DNA from: Lepidurus packardi
Lineage: Eukaryota; Arthropoda; Branchiopoda; Notostraca; Triopsidae
Length of the DNA stretch: 64,000 bases
Direction: 5' to 3'
Assembly (NCBI GenBank): GCA_023053545.1
Contig: JAKZAN010000001.1
Location: 8,142,565-8,206,564, forward strand
Shown here: piece by piece, positions 24,104 through 34,868 of the stretch
How the letters are laid out: every line of letters starts with the position of its first letter
Numbering within the stretch: position 1 is the first letter of the stretch
Translations under genes and position numbers: made by a program
Notes under the pieces: generated by a model
What the model saw: the letters and a program-made list of their open reading frames with translations, nothing else
Told to the model about the DNA's origin: nothing
The model's database searches: none

Positions 24104-24402
24104 AATTTCGAAACCCTAATTATAAATTACTTTTTGTCCTTTTTCTTTGTTTGATATTGATTTACAAGCTGGACTTAATTCTACACGTGCGCACTTTCGC
24201 GGTGGAGGGCAACTTTCTTTCGTATTTCCCGTAGTCGAATTTAAACAAAGCTAAGACCTTGCACTGCAAATAAGAAAATTGGAATATTTAGCAATCCGTT
24301 TTTTCTGTTTCTTTTTGTTTGTTTTTAAAGTCGTGGTTAATGCCTTCCGGAATAAAGTGGTTGGTATATTTAAATGTGCATGTATGTGTACTTTGTAAAA
24401 GC

Positions 24403-26367
24403 TTATATAGTTGGATGTCTGCCAAGACGGACTTCAGACTTTTGGGGTCGTTGCATTGGTGTTTGGAGACGACTAGGCACTTCTGATAATGGTGGTGGGC
24501 TTGGGCTGGGTATTACTGTAGTAAAGCTGTCCTCGTTGGGGAGGATAGTAATTACGGTACTGTTGCGAGGGAGATTATCGTCATTGTCGGTGCTGGGACC
24601 AGGAGTAGGATCAGTTTTATTGTTTAAAAGCATGGCGATAAGGGATTCGTATAAAGGCGGAGGGTCGGATTCCAACTGCACTTGCTCGTAACTTGGGGGA
24701 GGTCCGATGAGTTCTAATCCAGAAGCTGTACTTGTAGCTTGGTTACCCGAACCCACGCGCATCCTTGTGATACTAGCTCGAATGCGGTCTCTGAAGGACC
24801 CTCCGTTTTCAGGGCTCGTAGTTTGATTGGTATTTCTGCGACATACCCATTGACAAGATGCTAATGATAAGATGGCAACTAGGAAGACCAAGGCACCCAA
24901 AAGTAGCTGACCCATACTAGGAGAATCCATACTTGCCCCGGAAACTATTGAAATGGGTTTGTAATAAGAGTCTAACTTGAGAACAATCTTACGGTCTTTT
25001 TTGGCCATGACCACATTAGATTCCACCAAGCTCATCACACATTCCGTTGAGGCTTCATCCCGATTTTGTACGGGACAATTGACATGCGTGTCACACACGA
25101 AGTCTTTGAACACGCAGACTTCTTCTTTGACCCGGTTGTGAGAAGTCCCCGATGTTTGTTTAGGTAGCAAACCGAATTTGGCGGCCAAGTAGGAAATGTT
25201 ATTCTCAGGACGAGAGTTGCTCGGGTTGCAGATAAACATGCTTTTTGCTTGGCAATCTAAATCCGATGCAATCATGTTATGAGTATATGCCTGAATAGCT
25301 ATAAACCTGCATAATAAGGCATAGACCTGTTAACGTTTTTGCACATACCTCTTTTGAATGTGGTCATAACGAGTCGTAGTCGAGGCGACGCTATGGGTTT
25401 AGGGGAAGTTTTATCCGCACGTATACTTAGAGTGAAATTGCCTTTAAATGATTCCTCGTAAACATTACGATTGCTCCCGCTCCGCGGATAAAATTCCGAC
25501 ACGCTATTGCCACACAGCTTGGTGGTGCGATTACGCCCGTCGCTTGTCGTACCGGATATCTATTTACCACTTACGAGAATGAAGATAATCATTAAAAAGG
25601 ATGATTCTTTTCGCTTACTTCGACGTATTCTCTGCAAATCTTTTGCTTGTTCAGTTGAACTTGCTCGATAGCCAAGAAAATGCCATCTTCCGGATCAATT
25701 GTTTTCACCTCTATGGAGCAAAGATTGTACGGTACAACCGTAATTGATGAAGTCAATTGATCCAGAGTTGCCGTTGAGCTGCTAATTGTTTCCGCAATGT
25801 TCCAAGGTGGCTCGGTGGACTCGATTGTCATGGGTTGACTTGGAGCTGTAGAATCCATTGTGCTTGAATTGTATGGTATTGATGAGGGAGTCTCGGCGGT
25901 GTTAGAATTTGTACTACCGGATAGGGTCAGGATTGCTGCTGACCGTAAGCCTGTTCCCAAAACGATCCGACCAGGTATGTGTGCTTTTCTTTCACACGCA
26001 TACCCAATGTCATCTGTTTGTTCGAGAAAGGAAAGGTAAAGGAAGAAAGAACGTTTTAAACATAAGGTTTTTGCCGCAGAGTGAAGCCCTTCGACTTTGA
26101 AAGGTAGAACAGGAAATTAACCGGACTGGGCTAGACAAAAATGAAATCATGTCAAAGAGATGTGCGGGCACGTTCTAAAGGGCCAAAAAGGGACATCCCA
26201 TTAAAACATCACATGACACTATTTTTTCCACCCTACACTTGGACACAAGAATTCATTATGCCAATTAAAAGGACAAGCAATTACTCACATGTTTGATATG
26301 CAGATGTATGTTGTGGTAATACACAAATAATAAAGATGCTCAAGAAAATCTGCTCATAAAACCACAT
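24403..26367 (-). CDS. CUB/LDLa single-pass membrane protein with PPxY tail
   Basis: Predicted type I cell-surface receptor-like protein. Four exons: 26367-26289, 26013-25619, 25559-25349, 25298-24403, coding for 526 aa. Exon 1 supplies a signal peptide (MWFYEQIFLSIFIICVL). The ectodomain has a CUB-like region (CSIEVKTIDPEDGIFLAIEQ, CREYVEI, LCGN, FTLSIRAD) interrupted by a Ser/Thr-rich loop. One LDLa module follows (FICN, then CVFKDFVCDTHVNCPVQNRD) with an insertion in its middle. A transmembrane segment lies at about residues 356-378 (LLLGALVFLVAILSLAS). The cytoplasmic tail carries PPSY and PPLY near 428 and 441, motifs recognised by WW domains such as those of Nedd4 ligases. Exon 1 is inferred from its signal peptide, GTGAGT donor and phase. 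It resembles the LRP3/10/12 and LDLRAD groups without matching one exactly. Confidence 0.78.
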
Positions 26368-27006
26368 TATACCGAGATTTTAGCAGAAATTAGCTTTAAA
26401 ATGTGCTTATTGTGTTTGGCACTACTTCGTACTTAGTCCATATCAAGACACCAAGCACCGGATGGCTGAAGCCACTTGGGTATAGCGCTATCAGCCGATC
26501 AACTTTTGGTTAGAAAAAGTGTATGTAGAAAACCCGAGCACCACTTGGAAAGGGAAAACGAAGACTGTCGACTGGGTCTGATCGACACAGAAATGCTCCT
26601 TTTTGGAGCGGATTTGTTGATAAGTCCCGCAGGTAAATTATACTGCTGACGTGATATTACCCAATTCACTATTAGCTGAAGGGCAAATCGTAGGATTCTT
26701 TGTAAGTAATTGCTGCCAGTCACGTCACGTACCATCACCACCTCCATTCAGAATACTAAAACAAGTGCTATATTAGCAGTCTAATTAACATGCAAAGACC
26801 TTGATGATGGACCTTTTTTGAAATACGACATTCATATAGCCCGGTTAGTAAACGTAAGTAAACTAGAAATTGAGAGGCAATCGCCATCTTTGCACCATTT
26901 CATAAACTGTATAACAAAACAATCGAAATGTGGCTGGTACTTTGATGTTTGGTTTTGTTTTTGTCGTATTTTGGCTTTCAAAAGGGATTGCTAGAATTGA
27001 AAAGAC
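26368..27006. other. Head-to-head intergenic region
   Basis: 639 bp between divergent starts of the CUB/LDLa gene and the BTB gene. No supported coding frame. It must contain both promoters. Confidence 0.5.
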
Positions 27007-28413
27007 ATGGATTCTGAAATTCTGGTTGGCAAAGAAGGTGATCTGTCCGACGTCTACTACATAAATTGGGAAGAGCGAGATATAACACTTGCACAAACCC
27101 TTGAGATTTACTACAGAAAAAAACACCTGGTTGATGCCGTGTTAAAAGCTGAAAATCAAGAAATTCTTGCCCATTCACTTGTTTTAAGCGCATGCAGTAC
27201 TTATTTTCAAGTAACTTAATGTAAAGCTAAAGTAAGACAGTTTTTCTCATAACCGCTTCTTTTTATTCCCAGAAATTTTTCGAAGGTGTTACGATAAAGG
27301 ATAATAAGAGGCAATATGTAGTGATACAGTTACTTGGAATTCCATTTACGCAGCTTAAGATGGTTATAGATTATATGTACACTGGACAAGCAGTGGTCCC
27401 TGTAGATGAGTTAGATGATTTCTTGCAAATTGGAAGGCAATTCCAAATTGCTAGCCTACTAAACAGCATTGTGGAAAATTTTGGTGAAGAAAGAGCAAAT
27501 TCCTCACTTTCAGAGCCGGTTCTTAAACCCAGATCATTAAGTCTATCTCATATTAGCGATGGTAGCGCGGGATGTAGAGTGCCGAGCATTAATCGAAAAC
27601 CTGTGGACTCAAACGTTTCCCCTTCACCAAACCGAAAGAGACGTTTGCAGGAAAGTACCCAAGTTAATGAAACAGAAGTTAATACATCTAAGCCGTGTGA
27701 AAGGATTACGGCTTCTAAACCACCTCGCCAAACGTCTCCCTTATTTTCCGAACAAACTGATGAATGGTGTATTCCGTTAGAAGTTCGATTTGAAAATGAC
27801 GATATTTTTATCGTAGGAAAAGCTGCAGGTAGTTACCCATTTTATACGGTTTATTCGGTCCTACATTGCAATCTCGTTCAGGTACCAAGGGAGACACAGT
27901 TTTACCTAATATACCTGAGACTGACAAGGACACTAGAGCAGCCAAACTTAAAGCATATCGAAGTACTTTAGTAAATTATCTTTGTTTTAAAGTTCTAATG
28001 ATCCTTGTGATTGTTCTATAGCTCAGACTGCTACGATGATGAGACCCCATTTGATCCGAACGAAATCTCATAATTTACAGTGTACCAAATGCAAAACACA
28101 TTTCCGGAATGTGCTCTCCTATGATGTGCATAATTGTAAACCAGGCCAGGAAAAGTGCGGCTGCTGTGGAGAAGCGTTTAAAAACAGAGTGTCGATGAAG
28201 AACCATGAGCGGTGGTGTAGAAAAGAGAAGAAATTGACGTGCCTAGTTTACAACTCTTACTCATCAACCCAGACCGATGAATTACGGACCAATTTGGTTG
28301 GGAATAATTTAACGGTGTTTAGTTGCGGGAAGTGTCGTAGCACGTTTACGAGCAAGGTGGAACTATTTCGTCACGTTTCGTTGTGTAAGGAGGAGGTAGG
28401 AGAGTTGGGATAA
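27007..28413 (+). CDS. BTB domain protein with C2HC-type zinc fingers
   Basis: Probable nuclear regulatory protein. Four exons: 27007-27210, 27273-27828, 27882-27970, 28027-28413, giving 411 aa. The BTB/POZ domain spans about residues 25-140: LVDAVLKAENQEILAHSLVL, FFEGVTIKDNK, LKMVIDYMYTGQAVVPVDEL, FLQIGRQFQIASL. A disordered Ser/Pro region follows. The C-terminal exon has three finger-like units, LQCTKCKTHFRNVLSYDVHN, KCGCCGEAFKNRVSMKNHER and FSCGKCRSTFTSKVELFRHV. In each the final ligand is Cys instead of His. The acceptor used for exon 4 (CTCAG at 28026) was chosen because the alternative six bases upstream gives an immediate stop. Confidence 0.88.
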
Positions 28414-28795
28414 ATTACTTTGCGTGTTTCATTAATGAGTATATTTTAACTTTTCGCTGGTTTTGTAAAAGCAAGAACAGAATATAACTGAATTTAACGG
28501 AAATTTTTTTTAGTCAAGCTTAGCTTAAATTAAGTTAAACATGACAAAGAGCTTGTTTTGATGGTCTCTGCTAGATGGCGAGTGCCGTTGGTAAACTTCG
28601 GAAAAGAATGCTGCAATCAATTGGCGGGTGCTCAGCGAGGCAAAATGTCATTGGAAAGATAAACAAATAAATTGAATGGTGAGTGGTTGGAGAAATTTAT
28701 GACAAATTCCAATTCAGATAATCTGCAAAATATGACATTCGATGACGATTGTGGTTGCTAATTTTCCGTGTGCAATTCTGGGTGATATCCCATAT
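28414..28795. other. 3' flank of BTB gene up to gypsy insertion
   Basis: About 380 bp with the likely 3' UTR of the BTB gene. It ends at the ATAT target site (28792-28795) of gypsy element 1. No gene seen. Confidence 0.5.
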
Positions 28796-29041
28796 TGTGG
28801 CAAACTGACGCTAGACGGTGCGAAAAGCACGGGAAGAGAGAAGCGGAGTAGAGCGAGAGAGTCGAGTGGGACTATCGGAAGACGGCGGAAGCCATTGTGC
28901 GAGCGCGCGAAATTTAATAGTTGAAATACAAAAGCTTAAGTCCTTAGTCAGAAGTTACTTTCCCTTCTTTCATACGTGATTTGTGCATTAACTTATGTAA
29001 TCCCCCATTTTTAAACAGCGTAAATCGCAATTTACGCTACA
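28796..29041 (+). repeat. 5' LTR of gypsy element 1
   Basis: 246 bp, starting TGTGGCAAACTGACGC and ending TTACGCTACA, bounded by TG...CA. It differs from the 3' LTR at two sites in the first 40 bases (AAAAGCACGGG against AAAATCACCGG). Confidence 0.96.
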
Positions 29042-29043
29042 TT

Positions 29044-29061
29044 TGGTGTCAGAAGTGGGAT
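29044..29061 (+). other. Primer-binding site, tRNA-Leu type
   Basis: TGGTGTCAGAAGTGGGAT lies two bases after the 5' LTR. It is complementary to a tRNA-Leu 3' end (...CCCACTTCTGACA plus CCA), as known for animal tRNA-Leu isoacceptors. Priming tRNA is an inference from complementarity. Confidence 0.85.
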
Positions 29062-29465
29062 CGTTCCAACAGTGAATTGTAGTTTTTACCGGATGGACTT
29101 GGAACTGCGATTGAACGGATTTTCTTCGATAACCTATGTGCAGTTGAAAGTTAGTGAGGGTTCAGGGTTGTGAGTACATTTAGTGATTTTTACAAGATTC
29201 TGCGAAGAATTTTGCCAGATTTTGCGATTTTTAATTTTCATCTAGAACAATCTTCACGTTGTCATTTCATTATTGCCAACAATGAACCAGCATATACTTC
29301 GTTCGTTGTGACGAATGCGAATTATTTCATTCTTGCGCCATCACATAAATCCCGAACAGTGCTCCCGAATTTTCATTCTTGCGATCACCGATATTCCCTA
29401 GTGCTACGAACCGATATCCGTGGATGCCAACGCGTAGCGGCCGGGATTACCATCAAGCAAGAAAA

Positions 29466-30623
29466 ATGGACATGGACGCGATCGAAAGAATACTAGGAGC
29501 AGTTACGGCTCGACAGGCGGACATTATGGAACGCGAACGGCAAGCCTTCAGAGAGGAGTTACAAATGCAGCGCCAGGCATTCCTGGGCCTCCTTGAAGAA
29601 CAAGCCACACCGAGACCGATTATCCAGCAACCGCGTGTTTTGTCGTCAACGAGTCTCGCCGCCATTCCACACTTCACTGGTGGGCCAGCAGAGAATGTCC
29701 ATTCCTGGTTGGACGTTGTAGCACGTGTGGGTACGGTAGAGGGTTGGAGCTCAGAAGATCGCCTGAGAGCTGCCCTATCTAAAATAGCCGATACCGCATA
29801 TCTTTGGCATGCGGCTAAGGGGGTGGACCACGTCACATGGGACACATGGAGGACAGCGCTGATCGGCGCCTTTGGGCGAACGCTGACGTTGGAAGAATGG
29901 GGCCGAATGGTGGAAGCGAGGCGTCAACTTCCCGGGGAATCAACAACGGCATATATTTACGACAAGCTACGTTTATGTCGCTTATGCCCCGTAGCTCTCC
30001 CCGAGAGTGAGCAGGTGAAGAGACTGGCTTGGGGATTGCTGCGCCCGGAAGTAGCTGCCGCAGTAATGGCTGGAGCACCAGCTGCTGTGGACACATTCAT
30101 TGCTCAGGTCGCCAATGTTGAGCAGGGGATGGGAAGTGCAGCAAACGCAGCCTCAGTAGCTGCGTTAACCACCGTGTCGCCGGTCTATCCCAACGCTATC
30201 CCCCCAACGCAGATCAGCCAACGACCGCAGGGAGCCGCCCCGATTTTTGAACCATCCAGCCATGCGAAGCCCATTGATCAGGTCCTGGAAAAACTAATAA
30301 GTCGGCTTACGAATATAGAAGAGCGTTTGGGAACTAACCAAGAAACGAGAAGAAGCACTCGCCCGTCCAACGAAGTACACAGCCAGCTCCAGTATACAGC
30401 TCCTCAGCCAGCTCCAGCGGTACCCCGAGGAAGACGCAGTGAATGCTACAACTGCGGCGGCCAAGGACACCTGGCCCGTGACTGCCCTCAACCCCAACGT
30501 CCGCGAGGAAGAGTTTGTTATTATTGCCACCAGGAGGGACATGTTTCCCGCGAATGTCCCCAACGTCCTGGGTCGGGAAACGAGCAAGCCGGTCCACGGG
30601 ACCAGGACCGGCCAATACAGTAG
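29466..30623 (+). CDS. Gag polyprotein of gypsy element 1
   Basis: Structural protein of the retrotransposon particle, 385 aa from the ATG at 29466. The same frame is open upstream to 29379, so the start is not certain. A coiled N-terminal part is followed by the retrotransposon gag capsid region (ENVHSWLDVVARV, LTLEEWGRMVEARRQLPGES, YDKLRLCRLCP). Two CCHC zinc knuckles sit near the C-terminus, CYNCGGQGHLARDC and CYYCHQEGHVSREC. It overlaps pol by about 109 bp in the -1 frame. Confidence 0.93.
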   Translation: MDMDAIERILGAVTARQADIMERERQAFREELQMQRQAFLGLLEEQATPRPIIQQPRVLSSTSLAAIPHFTGGPAENVHSWLDVVARVGTVEGWSSEDRLRAALSKIADTAYLWHAAKGVDHVTWDTWRTALIGAFGRTLTLEEWGRMVEARRQLPGESTTAYIYDKLRLCRLCPVALPESEQVKRLAWGLLRPEVAAAVMAGAPAAVDTFIAQVANVEQGMGSAANAASVAALTTVSPVYPNAIPPTQISQRPQGAAPIFEPSSHAKPIDQVLEKLISRLTNIEERLGTNQETRRSTRPSNEVHSQLQYTAPQPAPAVPRGRRSECYNCGGQGHLARDCPQPQRPRGRVCYYCHQEGHVSRECPQRPGSGNEQAGPRDQDRPIQ

Positions 30624-33600
30624 TCAGCATTACGGCAACGAGGGGACAGTTACCACTGGTTCAGGTAACGGTCCCTTCAATTGGGAGATGCGCTGCCTTG
30701 GTAGACACGGGAGCGTGTGTAAGCGTGGTCCGAGCAGACGTGGTAAGAACTGCAAGAAGCGAGATGGAAGCAGCGAATGGTAACGAATTACGTGGTGTCG
30801 ATGGAAGACTAGTCCATCCGATTGGGGTAGTGGCACTAACCATTCAGTACGAAAATTCTGACGTAAAGCTGCCCAACGTTCCGGTTGTCGAGTCGTCGCC
30901 GTTCCAGTTGATCCTAGGTATGGATTGGATCGTAAGCAGCCGCGTGTCCTTGTGTCCAGATGGTAATGGCGGAATGATGGTTAAGGTTGCAGAACGTCCA
31001 AAGGAAACTACAGCATCAGACAAGAATGATGTGCGTTTCGCGGGGACGTCGGGGCAATTCGAAGATACCAGAGAAGACCAACCTCCATCAGAGCCACAGG
31101 ATATTCGAGCATCAGCGGCGGAAGAATTTTGGGAGGAGGGAGGCATGACTCCGGAAGAAGTAATGGACAGCGAAAATGAGCGTCTCCGGCACGTGGAGAT
31201 TGAAGATGGTATGGAAACCGATCAAATTGGTTCCTTGGTCGTTGTAGCAAATACCAGCATTGCACCGGCCACTATGGAGTTCGTCCAATTACGAGTGCCA
31301 TCTGCCAGCGTTAGTGTCGTAAGCACCGCCACTGTATTCCATGGGGCACCCGGCTACGAATGGATAAGTCCAGCTTCTGTACTGCCAGTAAAGAAAGGTC
31401 GAGTTAATGTACCAGTACTAAACATAGGACGACAAAGCCTTTACTTAAATCGAGACCAACATCTTTTGGACGCCTATTACGTAGATGCCATTAGCACTCC
31501 TCTGGGAAACGAGTCAGCCGTCAACTGCTGTGTAATGACCGAAGAAAGTGAGGGAACCCCCAAACCTCCTCCGATCACCTGGAATGTTGGTAATAGCCTG
31601 ACGGAGTCCGAGCGTAAACATGTGATTGACATGATCGAAAAGTATCGACATTGTTTTTGTGGTCCAGGGGAGAAGTTGGGCAGTACCACGCTGGCCATGC
31701 ATAAAATTGACGTCGGCGATCATCCCCCTGTCAAGCAGTTCTTTCGCAGAGTTTCTCCTGGTGAGCGCGAGATTATCTCAGAACAAGTAAACGAGATGTT
31801 ACAGCAAGGGATCGTGACCCCATCGCAGAGTCCATGGGCCTCGCCGGTCGTACTGGTACGCAAGAAGACGGGAGAAATTCGATTCTGTATTGACTACCGT
31901 AAACTCAATTCTGTGACGAAACGAGACGTGTATCCTCTCCCTCGAACTGAAGACGTACTGGACCGGCTAGAAGGCGCAGAATACTTTACATCACTGGACC
32001 TAGCAAGTGGGTACTGGCAAGTAGAGATCGATCCAATCTGCAGAGAGAAAACGGCGTTCGCAACACCAGATGGCCTCTTTGAATTCAAACGAATGCCATT
32101 CGGCCTGTCAAATGCCCCGGCCACCTTTCAGAGATTGATGGATAAAATATTAGCGGGACTCAAGTGGGAACTATGTCTCGTGTATTTAGATGACATTATG
32201 GTCCATGGTCGCGATTTCCAGGAGCATCAGGAACGACTGGAATCTGTCCTACAGGCTATCGAGCGGTCTGGAGTGAAGCTAAACCCAAAGAAATGTCACT
32301 TCGCAGCGTCTGAAATAACATTCCTGGGACACGTGGTCAACAGAGATGGCATCCGCCCGAATCCCGAAAGGCTGCAGGGTATCCAAGAATTCCCGATACC
32401 AAAGAACGCTCGAAACGTACGAGAGTTTCTAGGGATGGCTGGTTACTACAGAAGATTCGTAAGAGGATTTGCACCAATCTGCAGTTCTTTAAATAGCCTC
32501 CTCAAGAAAGGTTGTCCCTGGCACTGGGGAGCGAAAGAAAACGGGGCTTTCCAGCACCTCAAAGAAGAACTGACGACCGCGCCAATCATGCAGCATTTCG
32601 TAGAAGATTGGCCTTGCGAAATTCACACGGACGCCTGTTACCTCGGTTTGGGGGCGGCTTTAATCCAGCGAAAAGGCGAACATGAACATACCGTAGCTTT
32701 CATCAGTCGCCGTTTGACGGATCCCGAAACTAGATACCATAGCAACGAATTGGAGATGTTGGCTGTAGTATGGTCAGTGGAAAAGTTTCGCCATTACATC
32801 TATGGAAGACCCTTCGTTGTGGTGACGGATAACTCGGCAGTTACATGGTTGCATCAGAAGCAAACAACGAACGCCAAGCTGGGCCGATGGGTTATGAGTC
32901 TTCTCGAGCATAACATTAAATTCGTGCATCGAAAGGGGAAGGCTAACGTCGTCGCTGACGCTCTGTCGCGGAATTCTATCGGAGTTCCGGAAGAAACTGA
33001 CGTACCAGGCGAAATGTACATATCTGTACTGGTTGATACCAATTCCAATCGCCAAGACTTCGTGCTCCAACAACGCGCTGACGAAGACCTAGCCAAAATC
33101 ATTTCTGTCTTGGAGAATTGCGAGGGAGCTGTGGCTCATGGGCTGCAGCCGGAAAAGAATTTCTGTATCGTAAACGGAGGGCTGTATCGCAGGAATGATG
33201 GAAGGGGCAGAAAACTTCTATTGGTAGTACCCCGCTCATTCAGACGACAGGTGCTAGAGACCTGTCATGCAGGTTCGTCGGGTGGGCATCTTGGAGTAAC
33301 GAAGACGCTGGCCAGGCTTCAAGAACGTTTCTGGTGGAAGAAATGTGCACGACATGTTCAGAAGTTTGTTGGTGGGTGTGGTCATTGCCAGAAATTCAAA
33401 CAGCCTCCTGGTAGACCTGTGGGATATCTTCAGCCAATACTTCCAACGTGCAAGCCTTTCGCCATGCTCGGGATTGACCATGTAGGTCCACTGCCACTTA
33501 CGTCACGGGGGAAAAGGCACATTTTGGTATGTGTAGACTATGCGACTCGCTATGTAGAGGCTAAAGCAGTACCCGATACTTCTGCTAAAGAAGTCTGCAA

Positions 33601-34117
33601 CTTCCTGGAAAGCCGTTTCATGTGGCGACATTCTACACCGGAGAAAATTGTGACCGATCGTGGGTCTGGGTTCTCTGCGCAACTTTTGGAAGAGGTGCTG
33701 GAAAAATTGGGGGTGGTGCATATGATGGCAGCAGCCAGCCATCCACAGACGAACGGATTATGCGAAAGAGCCAACAGGACCTTAAAAGAGGTACTTTCTG
33801 CCTATTTGGATGACGAAGCGGTCAGTTGGGATCAGGTGTTAAGGAAGGCTGTTTTCTCCATAAATACTGCCCGCCAAGAGACGACAGGTTTCACTCCCTT
33901 TGAACTAGTTTATGGACGTCTCCCGAATTTGTCCGAAGAAAATACCTATCCGTGGCCAGAAGAAGCGCCAGAAACCTACGAGCAATTCTTGGATCGTGTG
34001 GAATGTAGCCGACTGCACGCAGTAGACCAAATCCGCAGAAAACAACTAAAACAGAAACAGGATTATGACGGTCATAGACGAGAAGACGTGTCTTTCAAGA
34101 TCGGAGACTTGGTATGA
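30515..34117 (+). CDS. Pol polyprotein of gypsy element 1, ending at an early TGA
   Basis: Retrotransposon polyprotein of 1200 codons in the -1 frame relative to gag. The order is aspartic protease (LVDTGACVSVV), reverse transcriptase (YLDDIMVHG active site), RNase H (HTDACYLGLGAAL) and integrase. The integrase has an HHCC zinc region (GGHLGVTKTLARL, CGHCQKF) and the DDE-type residues in GIDHVGPLPL, VTDRGSGFS and GLCERANRTLKE. The frame stops at TGA (34115-34117), where gypsy element 2 keeps an open frame. The same frame then stays open for 117 more codons to TAG at 34469-34471. So this copy lacks the C-terminal integrase tail unless the stop is read through. Confidence 0.94.
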   Translation: MLLLPPGGTCFPRMSPTSWVGKRASRSTGPGPANTVVSITATRGQLPLVQVTVPSIGRCAALVDTGACVSVVRADVVRTARSEMEAANGNELRGVDGRLVHPIGVVALTIQYENSDVKLPNVPVVESSPFQLILGMDWIVSSRVSLCPDGNGGMMVKVAERPKETTASDKNDVRFAGTSGQFEDTREDQPPSEPQDIRASAAEEFWEEGGMTPEEVMDSENERLRHVEIEDGMETDQIGSLVVVANTSIAPATMEFVQLRVPSASVSVVSTATVFHGAPGYEWISPASVLPVKKGRVNVPVLNIGRQSLYLNRDQHLLDAYYVDAISTPLGNESAVNCCVMTEESEGTPKPPPITWNVGNSLTESERKHVIDMIEKYRHCFCGPGEKLGSTTLAMHKIDVGDHPPVKQFFRRVSPGEREIISEQVNEMLQQGIVTPSQSPWASPVVLVRKKTGEIRFCIDYRKLNSVTKRDVYPLPRTEDVLDRLEGAEYFTSLDLASGYWQVEIDPICREKTAFATPDGLFEFKRMPFGLSNAPATFQRLMDKILAGLKWELCLVYLDDIMVHGRDFQEHQERLESVLQAIERSGVKLNPKKCHFAASEITFLGHVVNRDGIRPNPERLQGIQEFPIPKNARNVREFLGMAGYYRRFVRGFAPICSSLNSLLKKGCPWHWGAKENGAFQHLKEELTTAPIMQHFVEDWPCEIHTDACYLGLGAALIQRKGEHEHTVAFISRRLTDPETRYHSNELEMLAVVWSVEKFRHYIYGRPFVVVTDNSAVTWLHQKQTTNAKLGRWVMSLLEHNIKFVHRKGKANVVADALSRNSIGVPEETDVPGEMYISVLVDTNSNRQDFVLQQRADEDLAKIISVLENCEGAVAHGLQPEKNFCIVNGGLYRRNDGRGRKLLLVVPRSFRRQVLETCHAGSSGGHLGVTKTLARLQERFWWKKCARHVQKFVGGCGHCQKFKQPPGRPVGYLQPILPTCKPFAMLGIDHVGPLPLTSRGKRHILVCVDYATRYVEAKAVPDTSAKEVCNFLESRFMWRHSTPEKIVTDRGSGFSAQLLEEVLEKLGVVHMMAAASHPQTNGLCERANRTLKEVLSAYLDDEAVSWDQVLRKAVFSINTARQETTGFTPFELVYGRLPNLSEENTYPWPEEAPETYEQFLDRVECSRLHAVDQIRRKQLKQKQDYDGHRREDVSFKIGDLV

Positions 34118-34609
34118 GTACGACGTATAATCCGGCGAGTAGGAAAACCCCAGAAGTTCGAACCAAAGTACATCGGCCCTTTTAAGATCACCAAAAAACT
34201 CACTCCAGTAACGTATCGCGTATCCGATCCCCCTGGTCTACGTACCCGAAAGAGGTGGCGTGTATTTCCAGCCCATATCTCGCAACTGAAACCGTACAAA
34301 AAGGGATATTTTAGTGGAGAAGAGGATTCCGATAGCGACAATACTGGATGCAGTGAAGCAAAAGAAGCCTCAGCCGTCAACAAAAATGAAGACAAGGACG
34401 AAACCGAGGGGCGGTATCCACGAAGGGAGATACAACGTCCAGAAAAGCTAAATGACTATGTGCTTGATTAGATTAGTAATCTAATGAGACTGATGTTAGT
34501 TATACTTTATGTTCGGAAATTACCTGTGATATTTGGATGATTTTATGGATGCAAAATTAACGTAGAAACCAATGTAAATAGACTTCACTCGAGGACGAGT
34601 GGATTGGTC

Positions 34610-34622
34610 AGGAAGGGCCGAG
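34610..34622 (+). other. Polypurine tract of gypsy element 1
   Basis: AGGAAGGGCCGAG immediately precedes the 3' LTR. Gypsy element 2 has the near-identical AGGAAAGGCCGAG in the same place. Confidence 0.7.
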
Positions 34623-34868
34623 TGTGGCAAACTGACGCTAGACGGTGCGAAAATCACCGGAAGAGAGAAGCGGAGTAGAGCGAGAGAGTCGAGTGGGACT
34701 ATCGGAAGACGGCGGAAGCCATTGTGCGAGCGCGCGAAATTTAATAGTTGAAATACAAAAGCTTAAGTCCTTAGTCAGAAGTTACTTTCCCTTCTTTCAT
34801 ACGTGATTTGTGCATTAACTTATGTAATCCCCCATTTTTAAACAGCGTAAATCGCAATTTACGCTACA
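34623..34868 (+). repeat. 3' LTR of gypsy element 1
   Basis: 246 bp, near-identical to the 5' LTR and followed by the target duplication ATAT. Confidence 0.96.

Larger units (their letters stand above)
28796..34868 (+). mobile_element. Ty3/gypsy LTR retrotransposon, element 1 (6.07 kb)
   Basis: Complete structure: 4-bp target duplication ATAT (28792-28795, 34869-34872), two 246-bp LTRs with only two differences noticed, primer-binding site, gag, pol in the -1 frame, and polypurine tract. No envelope frame. The low LTR divergence means a recent insertion. The only coding break I see is a TGA at 34115-34117. Confidence 0.97.

Noticed and set aside
28742-28924. Open frame over the gypsy-1 5' LTR start
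   Set aside because: It is LTR sequence; the same peptide segment can be read at the 3' LTR.
34115-34117. Selenocysteine or programmed readthrough at the gypsy-1 TGA
   Set aside because: No supporting structure was identified and element 2 has a sense codon there; recent mutation is simpler.
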